Positions 18,280 through 26,411 of a stretch of DNA of 64,000 bases are shown in pieces. Position 1 is the stretch's first letter; each line of letters starts with the position of its first letter. The stretch is from contig NZ_RAPO01000004.1 of the NCBI RefSeq assembly GCF_003610195.1, positions 310,001 to 374,000 of the forward strand, given 5' to 3'. Position numbers and translations under genes: made by a program. The notes under the pieces were generated by a model. It was not told the origin of the DNA. It made no database searches and worked only from the letters and a program-made list of their open reading frames with translations. This DNA comes from Halopiger aswanensis (GTDB lineage Archaea; Halobacteriota; Halobacteria; Halobacteriales; Natrialbaceae).

Positions 18280-18316
18280 ACGGGTAAGGCCTACATGCAG
18301 CACGGGTAAGGCTACA
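18280..18316. repeat. Short direct repeat between convergent genes
   Basis: ACGGGTAAGGCCTACA (18280-18295) recurs as ACGGGTAAGGCTACA (18302-18316), 22 bases apart with one base deleted. It lies in the 248-base gap between the convergent GT2 and flippase genes. The downstream T-rich stretch (about 18325-18342) could be a shared terminator. Confidence 0.5.
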
Positions 18317-18397
18317 GGGCAGACGTTTTCAGACGGTTTTAGAGGCAGTGAAAACGGACACCGTCCGTTCGAACGTTCTCCGCGTCCGGTACGGATT

Positions 18398-20044
18398 CTA
18401 CAGGGAGAGCAACGCGAGCACGGCTCGAACGTCGACGCCCAGCACGCCGAGGGTGAGCCCCGATACCAGCAGGGAGAGTCCGATCCCGAACAACAGCGTC
18501 TGGAGCCAGTTGCGCGAGGACTCGTCCTCGAGCGACTCGAGTCGGGCCCGCAGGCCGCTCGCCGTCGATCCGACCGGGTCGGGGAACGCCGACAGCACCT
18601 CGAACGGATCGGTCGGATCCAGCGCGCCGACGAGCAGCGCGAACGCGAGGAAGATCGCGAAGCCGATCGGCGGGACGACGGCCAGCGCGACCCACGGGTT
18701 CGAGATCGCCGCGGCGAGTGCGACGATGGGGCCGCCGGCGAGAACGGTCGTCAGCGCCGTGCGGCCCAGACGCGCGTCGGCCAGCGGATCGAACCCGACC
18801 CGACGGGCGCTCCAGCAGTGGAAGACGAACATCGACCCGTAGCCGACGCTGGTCGCGATCGCCGCGCCCTGCATGCCGTAGAGCGGGATCAACAGGGCGT
18901 TGAGGACGAGGTTGATCCCCGCCGCGACGCCGGTGGCGACGACCGGATACCGGAGCGTGCCGTTCCCCTGCGAGATGGCGAGGATCGGCCTGGCGAGCGC
19001 GAACCCGATCGCACCCGGGAGCAACAGCAACAGCGGTTTGATCGCCGGCTCGGCCTCCGAGCCGAAGTACAGCGGGACGGCGACGTCCGCCAGCGCCGCG
19101 AGGCCGACCGCCATGACGCCGGTCAGGAGGAACGTGTACCGGGTCGTCCGGGAGGCCAAATCCGTGATTTTTCGCATCCGATTCTGCGACCACAGCTCCG
19201 AGGTCGAGTGGACGAACACGGTCTGGAGCGCCAGCGGGACGAACCAGAGGAACTCGGCGATCGTCAGGGCCGCCCGGTAGTTCCCGACCTCTGCGCTCGT
19301 CCGGAACCGCTGCAACATCACGATATCGATGTGGTACAGCGACATCAGGAGGAACACGAGGACGATGCTCATCGAGTTGAACGTGAGCATCCGCTTGCGT
19401 GGAAACCGCTCGGGCGGCCGCGTGAACACGCACGACAGCGGAACGCGACGGTCCACGAGCGCGAGGCCGGCGGCGGCGACGATCACGCTCGCGAACAGGT
19501 GGCCCGCGAGGGCCCCCAGCACCCCGAAGTCGAGGTAGACGAGCGGGATCGCGACCGCGACGAAGCCGACCTTGTCGAGGACCTTCAGCGGCTCCGAGTA
19601 CCGCTCGAGGCCGAATCCCATCAGCGTCTTCCGGGCGTAGTCCCGGAACTGCGCGGAGAGCACGAGTGCCGCGAGGGCGTAGAAGTACCGCGTCAGTTCC
19701 TCGCCGAACGCGGCGGCGACGAGCCCGGACCGGGCCGCGAGCACCAGGAGGACGGCGCCGACGATCGCGAGGACGATCGCCAGTCGAAAGTAGAAGCCGA
19801 CGACGTGTTCGCTCCAGTTGGCCGCGTTGCGGTCTTCGGCGAGGAACTTCCGGACGCCGTCGGTGATTCCGGAGCTGACGAAGATCATGTAGATGGCGAA
19901 CGCCGACAGCAGGAACGCGTAGTCGCCGTAGGCCGATGCGCCCAGGAACCGGTACAGGAGCGGCGTCGACACGGCGGTGACGACGAGGACGACGACCTTC
20001 GCGCTGACGACCGAGAAGACGCCGCTCGCGATACTCCTGTTCAT
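18398..20044 (-). CDS. Polysaccharide flippase (MOP/Wzx-type)
   Basis: The protein has 548 residues from ATG 20044 (a GTG two codons upstream is the alternative). About 12-14 hydrophobic helices are spread over residues 10-470. The N-terminal signature is typical of Wzx/RfbX: SGVFSVVSAKVVVLVVTAVSTPLLYRFLG, then YGDYAFLLSAFAIYMIFVSSG. A soluble stretch with GSTASGLRARLESLEDESS precedes a final pair of membrane helices. It should flip lipid-linked oligosaccharides across the membrane. The cluster promoter at 20159-20178 is about 115 bases upstream, implying a leader. Confidence 0.85.
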   Translation of the reverse strand: MNRSIASGVFSVVSAKVVVLVVTAVSTPLLYRFLGASAYGDYAFLLSAFAIYMIFVSSGITDGVRKFLAEDRNAANWSEHVVGFYFRLAIVLAIVGAVLLVLAARSGLVAAAFGEELTRYFYALAALVLSAQFRDYARKTLMGFGLERYSEPLKVLDKVGFVAVAIPLVYLDFGVLGALAGHLFASVIVAAAGLALVDRRVPLSCVFTRPPERFPRKRMLTFNSMSIVLVFLLMSLYHIDIVMLQRFRTSAEVGNYRAALTIAEFLWFVPLALQTVFVHSTSELWSQNRMRKITDLASRTTRYTFLLTGVMAVGLAALADVAVPLYFGSEAEPAIKPLLLLLPGAIGFALARPILAISQGNGTLRYPVVATGVAAGINLVLNALLIPLYGMQGAAIATSVGYGSMFVFHCWSARRVGFDPLADARLGRTALTTVLAGGPIVALAAAISNPWVALAVVPPIGFAIFLAFALLVGALDPTDPFEVLSAFPDPVGSTASGLRARLESLEDESSRNWLQTLLFGIGLSLLVSGLTLGVLGVDVRAVLALLSL

Positions 20045-20158
20045 GGTCACGATCGTGGATGGCTTCCCGATGCCGGCGACCGGCGGCGCCCGTCGCCGTC
20101 CGGTCGGCCGCTGTCGTAAACGAGCGACACAGTATCGCTACGGTCTCGTCGACGGTCC

Positions 20159-20178
20159 CTTATTATACCCGTATTAAA
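20159..20178 (-). promoter_or_regulatory. Cluster promoter motif before the flippase
   Basis: TTTAATACGGGTATAATAAG is one of the best matches to the shared pattern, but it lies 114 bases before the start. Confidence 0.55.
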
Positions 20179-20315
20179 CGTCGCTGCGGCCGAAATTTCG
20201 GTATCGAAACCGATGGCGCGACCGGCTCTCCCTGCCGGCTGCGATCGGTTTTAGGCGGAATCACGGGGGGCCTGAATCGAGAATCGACGCCAGCGGGGAC
20301 GAGCGCGCGGGCTCG

Positions 20316-21932
20316 CTACTCGTAGGTGTTACGCCACGTCAGCACGTCGCTGGCGCCGAGGTCGTCGATGCCGTTGACGATGCGATTGACCCGGAAATCC
20401 GCTCCGTCGACGTCCGGGTAGAGGCGAACGGCCTCGAGGTCGCCGTCGTAGGATTCGGCCTCCGAGTCCCGGAGGTGGTTCCCGTCCCCCAGGTCGACGT
20501 ACGGGTACTGGCTCGCGCGGAGCGTACACTCGTAGAAGGTGGCGTCGTCGCCCGTGAGGACGACCGCGTTCCGGTCGGCGCCGTCGCGACCGGGCTGGTC
20601 GACGGTCACGTGACTGAACCGGCAGTTGTCCCGGCCGCACCGGATGCCGTCGCGGAGCCCGGCTGCGGTAACCCCGGCCGCCCCGGAGACGTCGAACCGT
20701 TCGACCAGCACTCGATCCTGTTTGTCCGTCTCCCGGATCCAAAGCGGGTAGCCGCCGGCCGTCTCGTGGACGATCCCGCCGCCGGCGATGATCGTTTCGC
20801 CCGCTTCCGGGGAGACGACGATGCCGTGGTTCACTCGGTCGCCGCGCACCTCGATCGACGCGTCCTCGATCCGCGCCTGCCGACAGGTGTTGATCACCGA
20901 AATCGCGTGGCTAGTCGGCTGCGGCGACGTGATCGAGATATCGACGTTTTCGACGCGGAGGTCGTCGCCGTTCTCGAGGCGGACGCCGCGTTGACTCTTG
21001 TCGTACGATCGAGTCCGGTCGACCTCGACCGTCGCGTTTTGGATCCGACTCCCCGCGCCGCCGAGGCGGACGTTCGCGCCGTTGCTGTTCGCGAACCGAC
21101 CGCCGTCGACGACGACCGTTCCGCGGTCGTTGATCGCGTACAGACCGTTGTCCGGGAACCCGCCGAGTTCGCAGTCCCTGAACTCGAGGTAGCCGACGTT
21201 CGTGTTCGCCTCGATGCCGATCGGGCCGCGCCATATGTTCCCCGCGTTGGGCGTCTGATCGGCGTGAACGCCGCCATCAGGCGCGCGGAACCGTTCCACG
21301 ACTCCCTGTCCGTCCGAATCGCTGACGGCGAACATCCCGGGGCCCCACGTGCCGCTGTCGTGTTCCCCGCGGATCGTCACGTCGCGCACCTGCAGATCCC
21401 GCGAGACGGTCGCCTCGATCGTTCGGATCCCCGTGTCGGCAGCCGTCTGATCGACGTCGAACCCCTCGAATCGAAGCCGGCGACCGGGATTGTAGGAGAC
21501 GCCCAGGCGGAACAGCCGAAACTGCGGCCCGTCGAAGTCGTGGTAGTTCGCGGGGACGAGCGTCGCGTTTTCCCCGAAGAAGCCGATATTCTCGAAGCCC
21601 GTAAACCGGAACTGCGAGTCCATGTAGTAGCGCCCCTCCGGAAAGACGAACGCCGTGTTATCGGCTCGAAGTTCCTCGAGGACCGGCGTGATCGACGTCT
21701 CGCCGGTGTCGTCCGCGCCGGCCTCGACGACGTCGACGACGTCGTCGTACTCCTCGCGAAACGCCGCGACGGTCGTACTCGCCCCGGATACGATCCCCAT
21801 CACCGTCGCACCCGAAACCGCGGCGCGACGCAAAAACGTCCGTCGCGACGCGGTAGCGTCGGACGCAGTCGATCGACGACACCCCGTCGTCTTCCCCCGG
21901 TTCGAATCTCGCGTGCCACTTCGTTCCGTCAT
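20316..21932 (-). CDS. Exported right-handed beta-helix protein
   Basis: The protein has 538 residues. A long N-region leads to a twin-arginine signal (SRRTFLRRAAVSG, about residues 29-41) without a lipobox Cys, so the protein is secreted. From about residue 70 it begins like pectate-lyase-type proteins (DVVEAGADDTGET...ILEELRADNTAFVFPEGRY), then carries repeated short strands with Asn and aromatic residues typical of parallel beta-helix coils (for example LEFRDCELGGFPDNGLYAIND). Such proteins bind or depolymerise polysaccharides. No catalytic residues are clear enough to name an activity. It probably acts on the cluster's own glycan. Confidence 0.75.
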   Translation of the reverse strand: MTERSGTRDSNRGKTTGCRRSTASDATASRRTFLRRAAVSGATVMGIVSGASTTVAAFREEYDDVVDVVEAGADDTGETSITPVLEELRADNTAFVFPEGRYYMDSQFRFTGFENIGFFGENATLVPANYHDFDGPQFRLFRLGVSYNPGRRLRFEGFDVDQTAADTGIRTIEATVSRDLQVRDVTIRGEHDSGTWGPGMFAVSDSDGQGVVERFRAPDGGVHADQTPNAGNIWRGPIGIEANTNVGYLEFRDCELGGFPDNGLYAINDRGTVVVDGGRFANSNGANVRLGGAGSRIQNATVEVDRTRSYDKSQRGVRLENGDDLRVENVDISITSPQPTSHAISVINTCRQARIEDASIEVRGDRVNHGIVVSPEAGETIIAGGGIVHETAGGYPLWIRETDKQDRVLVERFDVSGAAGVTAAGLRDGIRCGRDNCRFSHVTVDQPGRDGADRNAVVLTGDDATFYECTLRASQYPYVDLGDGNHLRDSEAESYDGDLEAVRLYPDVDGADFRVNRIVNGIDDLGASDVLTWRNTYE

Positions 21933-22122
21933 TGATAGTCACTCGTTTTAAAACAACGGCGGGGTTCAGTAACTAGGGGTTCGGATAGCAAGCTTTTAAG
22001 TTCGAATTCTAATACGGTAATTGAAACTTACCCTCGATTTTCATATCGGGAACTGTTTCACAGCCGTCAATCGCCCGAAACGAGGGCAACCGAATAATCG
22101 GTTTCTGGAGCCGCTACGGCGG

Positions 22123-22142
22123 TTTAATACCTGTATAAGTGC
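22123..22142 (+). promoter_or_regulatory. Cluster-type promoter motif pointing into the 3' end of the HTH gene
   Basis: TTTAATACCTGTATAAGTGC fits the shared pattern on the plus strand, but the next plus-strand DNA is antisense to the regulator at 22190-22852. It could start an antisense RNA or be a chance match. The core is also nearly palindromic. Confidence 0.35.
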
Positions 22143-22189
22143 GTCCGCTGGGCCGGTTCAGCCGGGGCTCGCCGATCCGGTATCGAGAG

Positions 22190-22852
22190 TTAGACGAACG
22201 TGTCTGCAGTCCGATCGGTCTCGACCGTGGCGGCGATCAACGTCGCGATCGCTCGCCGCAGTTTCTGGGAGACCGCCGAATCGGTGACGTCCAGTTGCTC
22301 GGCGAGGTCGTCCTGGGTGATCCCCCGCGGCACGTCGAAATACCCGGATTCGTACGCCAGCAGGAGGATCTCGCGTTGCTCCTCGGTCAGGAAGTAGGTG
22401 CCGTCGTCGGAGACGGCGGAATCGTACAGCTGCGTCACGCGAAACGAAACGCCGCGGTCGCGATACCACCGCCTGATCGCGGCCAGAGCGTCGCGATCCG
22501 GCAGGTGGATCCGAGCGGTCCACCCGCGCCCGTCGCTCGTCACCGCAAAGATGAACAGGTCGTCTTCGGCGCACCGGTAGGGGATGATCTCGAGGTCGGT
22601 CTCCACGGTGAGTCGATAGATCGTCCGCTGACCGAACGCGGCGATCCGCGTCGGATTCGAAACGGTGGGATCGTCGCGCATCGCCTCCACGAGGCGGGCA
22701 CCTGCGTCGCCGAAGGCGGAGACGAATTGGATGCGTCGCCCGTCGCCCGCCGCTTCGTACTCGTGTCGCAGCGACGCGTCTGGGTGGTTCTGTATCGTCG
22801 GTACCAGCGGTAGCTCGTCGTGGACCAGACGGACTTCAGCGATAAATCCCAT
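22190..22852 (-). CDS. Bacterioopsin-activator-type HTH transcription regulator
   Basis: The start at 22852 (MGFIAEVRLVHDELPL) gives 220 residues, the usual length of single-module Bat-like regulators. The N-terminal 150 residues form the mixed alpha/beta sensor-like domain seen in this family. Residues about 160-215 are the HTH-10 domain: TEEQREILLLAYESGYFDVPRGITQDDLAEQLDVTDSAVSQKLRRA. It is embedded in the surface-glycan cluster between the beta-helix and phosphatase genes and is a candidate regulator of it, but this is inference. A cluster-like box (22889-22908) is upstream. Confidence 0.85.
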   Translation of the reverse strand: MGFIAEVRLVHDELPLVPTIQNHPDASLRHEYEAAGDGRRIQFVSAFGDAGARLVEAMRDDPTVSNPTRIAAFGQRTIYRLTVETDLEIIPYRCAEDDLFIFAVTSDGRGWTARIHLPDRDALAAIRRWYRDRGVSFRVTQLYDSAVSDDGTYFLTEEQREILLLAYESGYFDVPRGITQDDLAEQLDVTDSAVSQKLRRAIATLIAATVETDRTADTFV

Positions 22853-22888
22853 CAGTGGCGGTGTCCGCGAAGTTGGCGTTTCGATCCC

Positions 22889-22908
22889 ATACTTATATCT
22901 CGCGTAAG
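22889..22908 (-). promoter_or_regulatory. Cluster-like promoter motif before the HTH regulator
   Basis: CTTACGCGAGATATAAGTAT lies 36 bases before the ATG. The TATA half fits; the upstream half is CTTACG rather than CTTAAC, so it is a weaker member. Confidence 0.4.
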
Positions 22909-22970
22909 GACCGTTTCGCCCGCTCGAACAGTCGAATCGCGCAAGCGGGCGCCTCACCCGCGATTCCACA

Positions 22971-24662
22971 TCAGTTCATGTACCCGAGATCGGCCAGCCG
23001 TTCGGTGACGTCCTCACCCGGGGACGAGCGGTCGTCCCCGTGGCCGTCCACGTCACCGTCGTACGCCGGGTAGGTCGTCGGCTCGACGTCCTCGACGACG
23101 GGGACGACGCTGCCGTCCATCCGGTCGCTGTAGGGAAGCCCCATCGACGCCATGATCGTCGGCGCGACGTCGAAGATGTGGGCGCGATCGATCGGCGCCT
23201 CGTCGTCGATTCCCTCGCCCATCGCGGCGAAAACGCCGTCGAGCTTGTGATTCCAGGGTTCGGCCGTCTCGAAGTACCCCTCGCCGCCGAGTTGCTCGGT
23301 GAGCATGTGCTCGAAATCCGCGGGAATCGTGACGATGTCGACCGTCTCCTCGTGGTAGTCCCCGTGGAAGTACTGTTCGCGCGGCGCGACCGTCTCGAAG
23401 AACGGCTCGCCGTCGGGCGTTTCGACCGCCTGCAGCGTCCGAATGAGTTCTTCGCGGAGCGGTTCGTACTCGTCGGGCGAAACGACGCCGTTCGGTTCCC
23501 GCCCCTCGAGGTTGATTCGGACGCCGAGTTCCGTCCGCGCGCGGACGTACGCCTTCGACGCGGCGAAGTCGACCTGTTCGTTCGCCGTTCGCGAGACGCC
23601 GCCGGGCGCGTGTTCGATCGCGACGTCGGCGAGGCCGACCCGCTCGAGGGCGGCCCGGATGCGACTGGCGGTGATGCCGAACCGGGCGGCGATCGACGCC
23701 GCGCGCGCCGCGGTGCCGGGCTCCCAGGTGTCGCAGTTCTCGCCCTCGCGGAGCCGCCGCCGCATCGGGGTCCACGACGGCATCCCCTTGCCGCCCGTCG
23801 TCGTCTCGAGGTACCCCTCGTCGCGGAGGAACTCGTTGATCCGGAACTCGTAGCCGTCGTACGGCCCCATTCCGTGGTCGCTGACGAGGAAGACGCGGTC
23901 GGGATCGCACGCCTCGAGGATCGCCCCGATCTGTTCGTCGGTCGCCTCGTAGACGGGCTCGATGTATCGGTTTTCGCCACCGAACTCGTGAAAGACGGTG
24001 TCGGTCTTCTGGAACTGGACGAACCCGAACGCCGGATCGAACCGGTCGGCGAGGTAGCGAAACGCCTCGCCGCGCATCCGGATCAGGCTCTCGTACTCCG
24101 CGAGCTTCTCCGCCTCCGACAGCGAGTCGTCGCCGCGCGTGTAGTTCGGATAGACGCGGTACTCGCCGATCGCCTCCCGGACGTCCGCGAGGACCCCCTC
24201 GGGGTGACAGGGCGGATCCTCGGGGCCGAGGAAACCGGGGAGCACCGCGCCGTCGAACTCGTCGGGCGGGTGCGTGACCGGCGCGTTGACGACGACGCTC
24301 GAGCGGTCGTGACGGTCGAGCAACGTCCACAGCGGGTGTTCGCGGACGTCGTCGTTGCTCGTCACGTGCCAGTCGTAGCCGTCGTAGCCGACGAACCCGA
24401 CGACGCCGTGTTTGCCGGGGTTGACCCCGGTGTAGATCGACGGCCAGGCGCTCGGCGTCCACGGCGGAATCTGGGACTCGAGCGGCGCCGCGACGCCGTC
24501 GGTACAGAGCCGCTCGATCGTCGGAATCTTGCCGGCGTCGAACAGCCGCTCGAAGACCGGCAAACAGCCAGCGTCGATTCCCACGAGCAGCGTCTCCAGG
24601 CTCGTATCGGTTCCAGTACTCGTAGTCGATGCGGCGTCATCTCGACGGTGCGTCCGTGTCAT
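22971..24662 (-). CDS. Alkaline-phosphatase-superfamily phosphodiesterase/nucleotide pyrophosphatase
   Basis: The protein has 563 residues. The metal site begins with LLVGIDAGCLPVFERL and the nucleophile region is PSIYTGVNPGKHGVVGF. VFLVSDHGMGPYDG supplies further ligands, and a late His lies in EQYFHGDYHEETVD. This is the type I phosphodiesterase/nucleotide pyrophosphatase family. The N-terminus is Thr/Asp-rich with no signal peptide, so the enzyme is cytoplasmic as drawn. Family members in haloarchaeal glycan clusters may transfer or remove phosphate-linked groups; the substrate is not readable. Its promoter motif lies about 145 bases upstream. Confidence 0.85.
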   Translation of the reverse strand: MTRTHRRDDAASTTSTGTDTSLETLLVGIDAGCLPVFERLFDAGKIPTIERLCTDGVAAPLESQIPPWTPSAWPSIYTGVNPGKHGVVGFVGYDGYDWHVTSNDDVREHPLWTLLDRHDRSSVVVNAPVTHPPDEFDGAVLPGFLGPEDPPCHPEGVLADVREAIGEYRVYPNYTRGDDSLSEAEKLAEYESLIRMRGEAFRYLADRFDPAFGFVQFQKTDTVFHEFGGENRYIEPVYEATDEQIGAILEACDPDRVFLVSDHGMGPYDGYEFRINEFLRDEGYLETTTGGKGMPSWTPMRRRLREGENCDTWEPGTAARAASIAARFGITASRIRAALERVGLADVAIEHAPGGVSRTANEQVDFAASKAYVRARTELGVRINLEGREPNGVVSPDEYEPLREELIRTLQAVETPDGEPFFETVAPREQYFHGDYHEETVDIVTIPADFEHMLTEQLGGEGYFETAEPWNHKLDGVFAAMGEGIDDEAPIDRAHIFDVAPTIMASMGLPYSDRMDGSVVPVVEDVEPTTYPAYDGDVDGHGDDRSSPGEDVTERLADLGYMN

Positions 24663-24807
24663 CGGTCGGTATCAGGATTCGTAGCAGTGGCCATCGATTG
24701 GATATCGGTACGGGTAGCGGTAGGTTCGATCACCGCCGGACGAACCGCGGCGGCGAACTCGGTCGGCACGACACGACTATCTATCTCCTGCGTGGCATCC
24801 GGACAAC

Positions 24808-24827
24808 TTCATTATCAACCCGTTAAA
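24808..24827 (-). promoter_or_regulatory. Cluster promoter motif before the phosphatase-family gene
   Basis: TTTAACGGGTTGATAATGAA has the shared layout but lies about 145 bases before the start, so a leader or an unseen short frame would intervene. Confidence 0.5.
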
Positions 24828-24923
24828 CGCGGTCGCTCGCGGTATTACGGCCGATACCGCGACCGAACGGTCTGCCTCGTGAAAGCGGTCAGGCGGAGCA
24901 GCGTGGGGCGTTTCCCGTCCGGT

Positions 24924-26285
24924 TCAGTCCGATTTCGGAACGGCCGCGCGCGCCTCGGTCGCCCGCTCGAGTTCCTCGAGCGCCTCGGCTTCCAGGCGGT
25001 CGGCGCTGGACTCGGTTCGCGCCTCGGCCGTCACCCGGACGAGCGGCTCGGTGCCGCTCGCCCGGATCAGGAACCAGCCGTCGTCGCGGTCGACGTAGAC
25101 GCCGTCCGTGGCGTCGACGTCCTCGTCCGGATACTGGTCGCGGATCCTGCCGCGGATCCGGTCCACGACGGCGTTCTTGTCCTCGACCTCGAGCGACTGC
25201 CGCCGAATCGGGTACGTCTCGATCGCCGCGACCTGTTCGGAGAGCGGGCCGCGGTCGGCGACGAGTTCGACGAGCTTGCAGGCGGCGAGCGGGCCGTCGG
25301 GACACGGGATCTCGTCGGGCCAGATCCAGGCGCCGCTGGGCTCGCCGCCGAAGACGACTCTCGAGTCCGTCGCGCGCTCGGCCACGTAGCCGTCGCCGAC
25401 CGGCGTCCGGCTCACCGACGCGCCGATAGCGGCGAGCGCGTCGTCGACGGCCATGCTCGTCCCGACCGGCGCGGCGACGACGGGTCGATCGACGGCCGCG
25501 TCGCTCGCGGCTGCTCGAGCGAACAGCGCGAGCAGGACGTCCTTCGGGACGAACGTGCCGGTCTCGTCGACGGCCAGCATCCGGTCGGCGTCGCCGTCGT
25601 GGGCGATTCCCAGGTGGGCGTCGGTCGCCGCGACCTGCGACGCCAGCTCGGTGAGCGTCTCTCGAGTCGGCTCGCTCGGCCGGCCCGGGAACCGGCCGTC
25701 CCGCTGGCCGTTCAGCGTGACGACGTCGCAGCCGAGATCCGCCAGCGCGCGTGCGGTGACCCCGCCGGCACCGTTGCCGACGTCGACGACGACGCGCAGC
25801 GAGTCGTCGATCGAGACGGCCGCGGTCAGGTCGGCCGCGTGGCGATCGATCGGCTCGCTCAGCGACTCGCTCGATCCGTGTCCGTCCCAGGCTGCGAGGT
25901 CGTACTCGTCGCGGTCGATTCGACGCGCGATCGCCTCGAGCCGGTCGCGATCGAACGCCGTCCCGTCGGCCGACCAGAGTTTGATCCCGTTGTCCGGGGC
26001 GGGGTTGTGCGACGCCGTCACGACGATTCCCGCATCCGCACCGGTTCGCACGACGGCTCTCGCGACCGTCGGCGTCGACGCGATGCCGGCCTCGAGGACG
26101 TCCGTTCCGCACTCCCGGAGTCCGGCGGTCAGCGCATCGGAGAGCACGGCGCCGCTCTCTCGGACGTCCCGACCGACGACGACTCGCTCGTAGCCGTCGG
26201 CGGCGACGGCCCGTCCGACGGAGAGGGCGAGCTCGGCCGTCACGTCTTCGCCAACGGTTCCACGGATTCCGCTCGTTCCGAACAT
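24924..26285 (-). CDS. Phosphohexomutase (phosphoglucomutase/phosphomannomutase/GlmM family)
   Basis: The protein has 453 residues from ATG 26285 (MFGTSGIRGT), chosen because GGAGG lies five bases upstream and the family begins with this motif. The active serine is in VVTASHNPAPDNGIK (about residue 90). DGDADRM is the metal-binding loop, GEPSGA the sugar-binding loop, and RASGTEPLVRV the phosphate-binding loop near the C-terminus. It interconverts hexose 6- and 1-phosphates, supplying precursors for the nucleotidylyltransferase encoded just upstream (26412-27593). GlmM versus ManB specificity cannot be decided. It has its own cluster promoter despite the short gap. Confidence 0.93.
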   Translation of the reverse strand: MFGTSGIRGTVGEDVTAELALSVGRAVAADGYERVVVGRDVRESGAVLSDALTAGLRECGTDVLEAGIASTPTVARAVVRTGADAGIVVTASHNPAPDNGIKLWSADGTAFDRDRLEAIARRIDRDEYDLAAWDGHGSSESLSEPIDRHAADLTAAVSIDDSLRVVVDVGNGAGGVTARALADLGCDVVTLNGQRDGRFPGRPSEPTRETLTELASQVAATDAHLGIAHDGDADRMLAVDETGTFVPKDVLLALFARAAASDAAVDRPVVAAPVGTSMAVDDALAAIGASVSRTPVGDGYVAERATDSRVVFGGEPSGAWIWPDEIPCPDGPLAACKLVELVADRGPLSEQVAAIETYPIRRQSLEVEDKNAVVDRIRGRIRDQYPDEDVDATDGVYVDRDDGWFLIRASGTEPLVRVTAEARTESSADRLEAEALEELERATEARAAVPKSD

Positions 26286-26310
26286 ACGCCCCTCCACCGC
26301 GAACGCGCGG

Positions 26311-26330
26311 ATTACTATAGCGTCGTTAAG
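26311..26330 (-). promoter_or_regulatory. Cluster promoter motif before the phosphohexomutase
   Basis: CTTAACGACGCTATAGTAAT ends 25 bases before the ATG at 26285. It is one of the closest matches to the shared pattern. Confidence 0.6.
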
Positions 26331-26411
26331 CTGCTCGCCCCGGCGATCGTCTCCAGTTCAGGATCAGTGTAGCGACGGACGATAGCGACTGCGCTCGAGG
26401 CGGAGAGACCG

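Noticed and set aside
22139..22813. Plus-strand frame of 224 codons starting inside a promoter-like motif
   Set aside because: It is antisense to the HTH regulator, its start codon lies within the TATA-like box, and the translation has no recognisable domain. Only the possible antisense RNA is kept as a finding.
23040..26372. Very long plus-strand open frame (over 1,100 codons)
   Set aside because: It is antisense to the phosphatase-family and phosphohexomutase genes, both with clear motifs, and its translation is Arg/Val/Asp-repetitive without any domain. It arises from high G+C.
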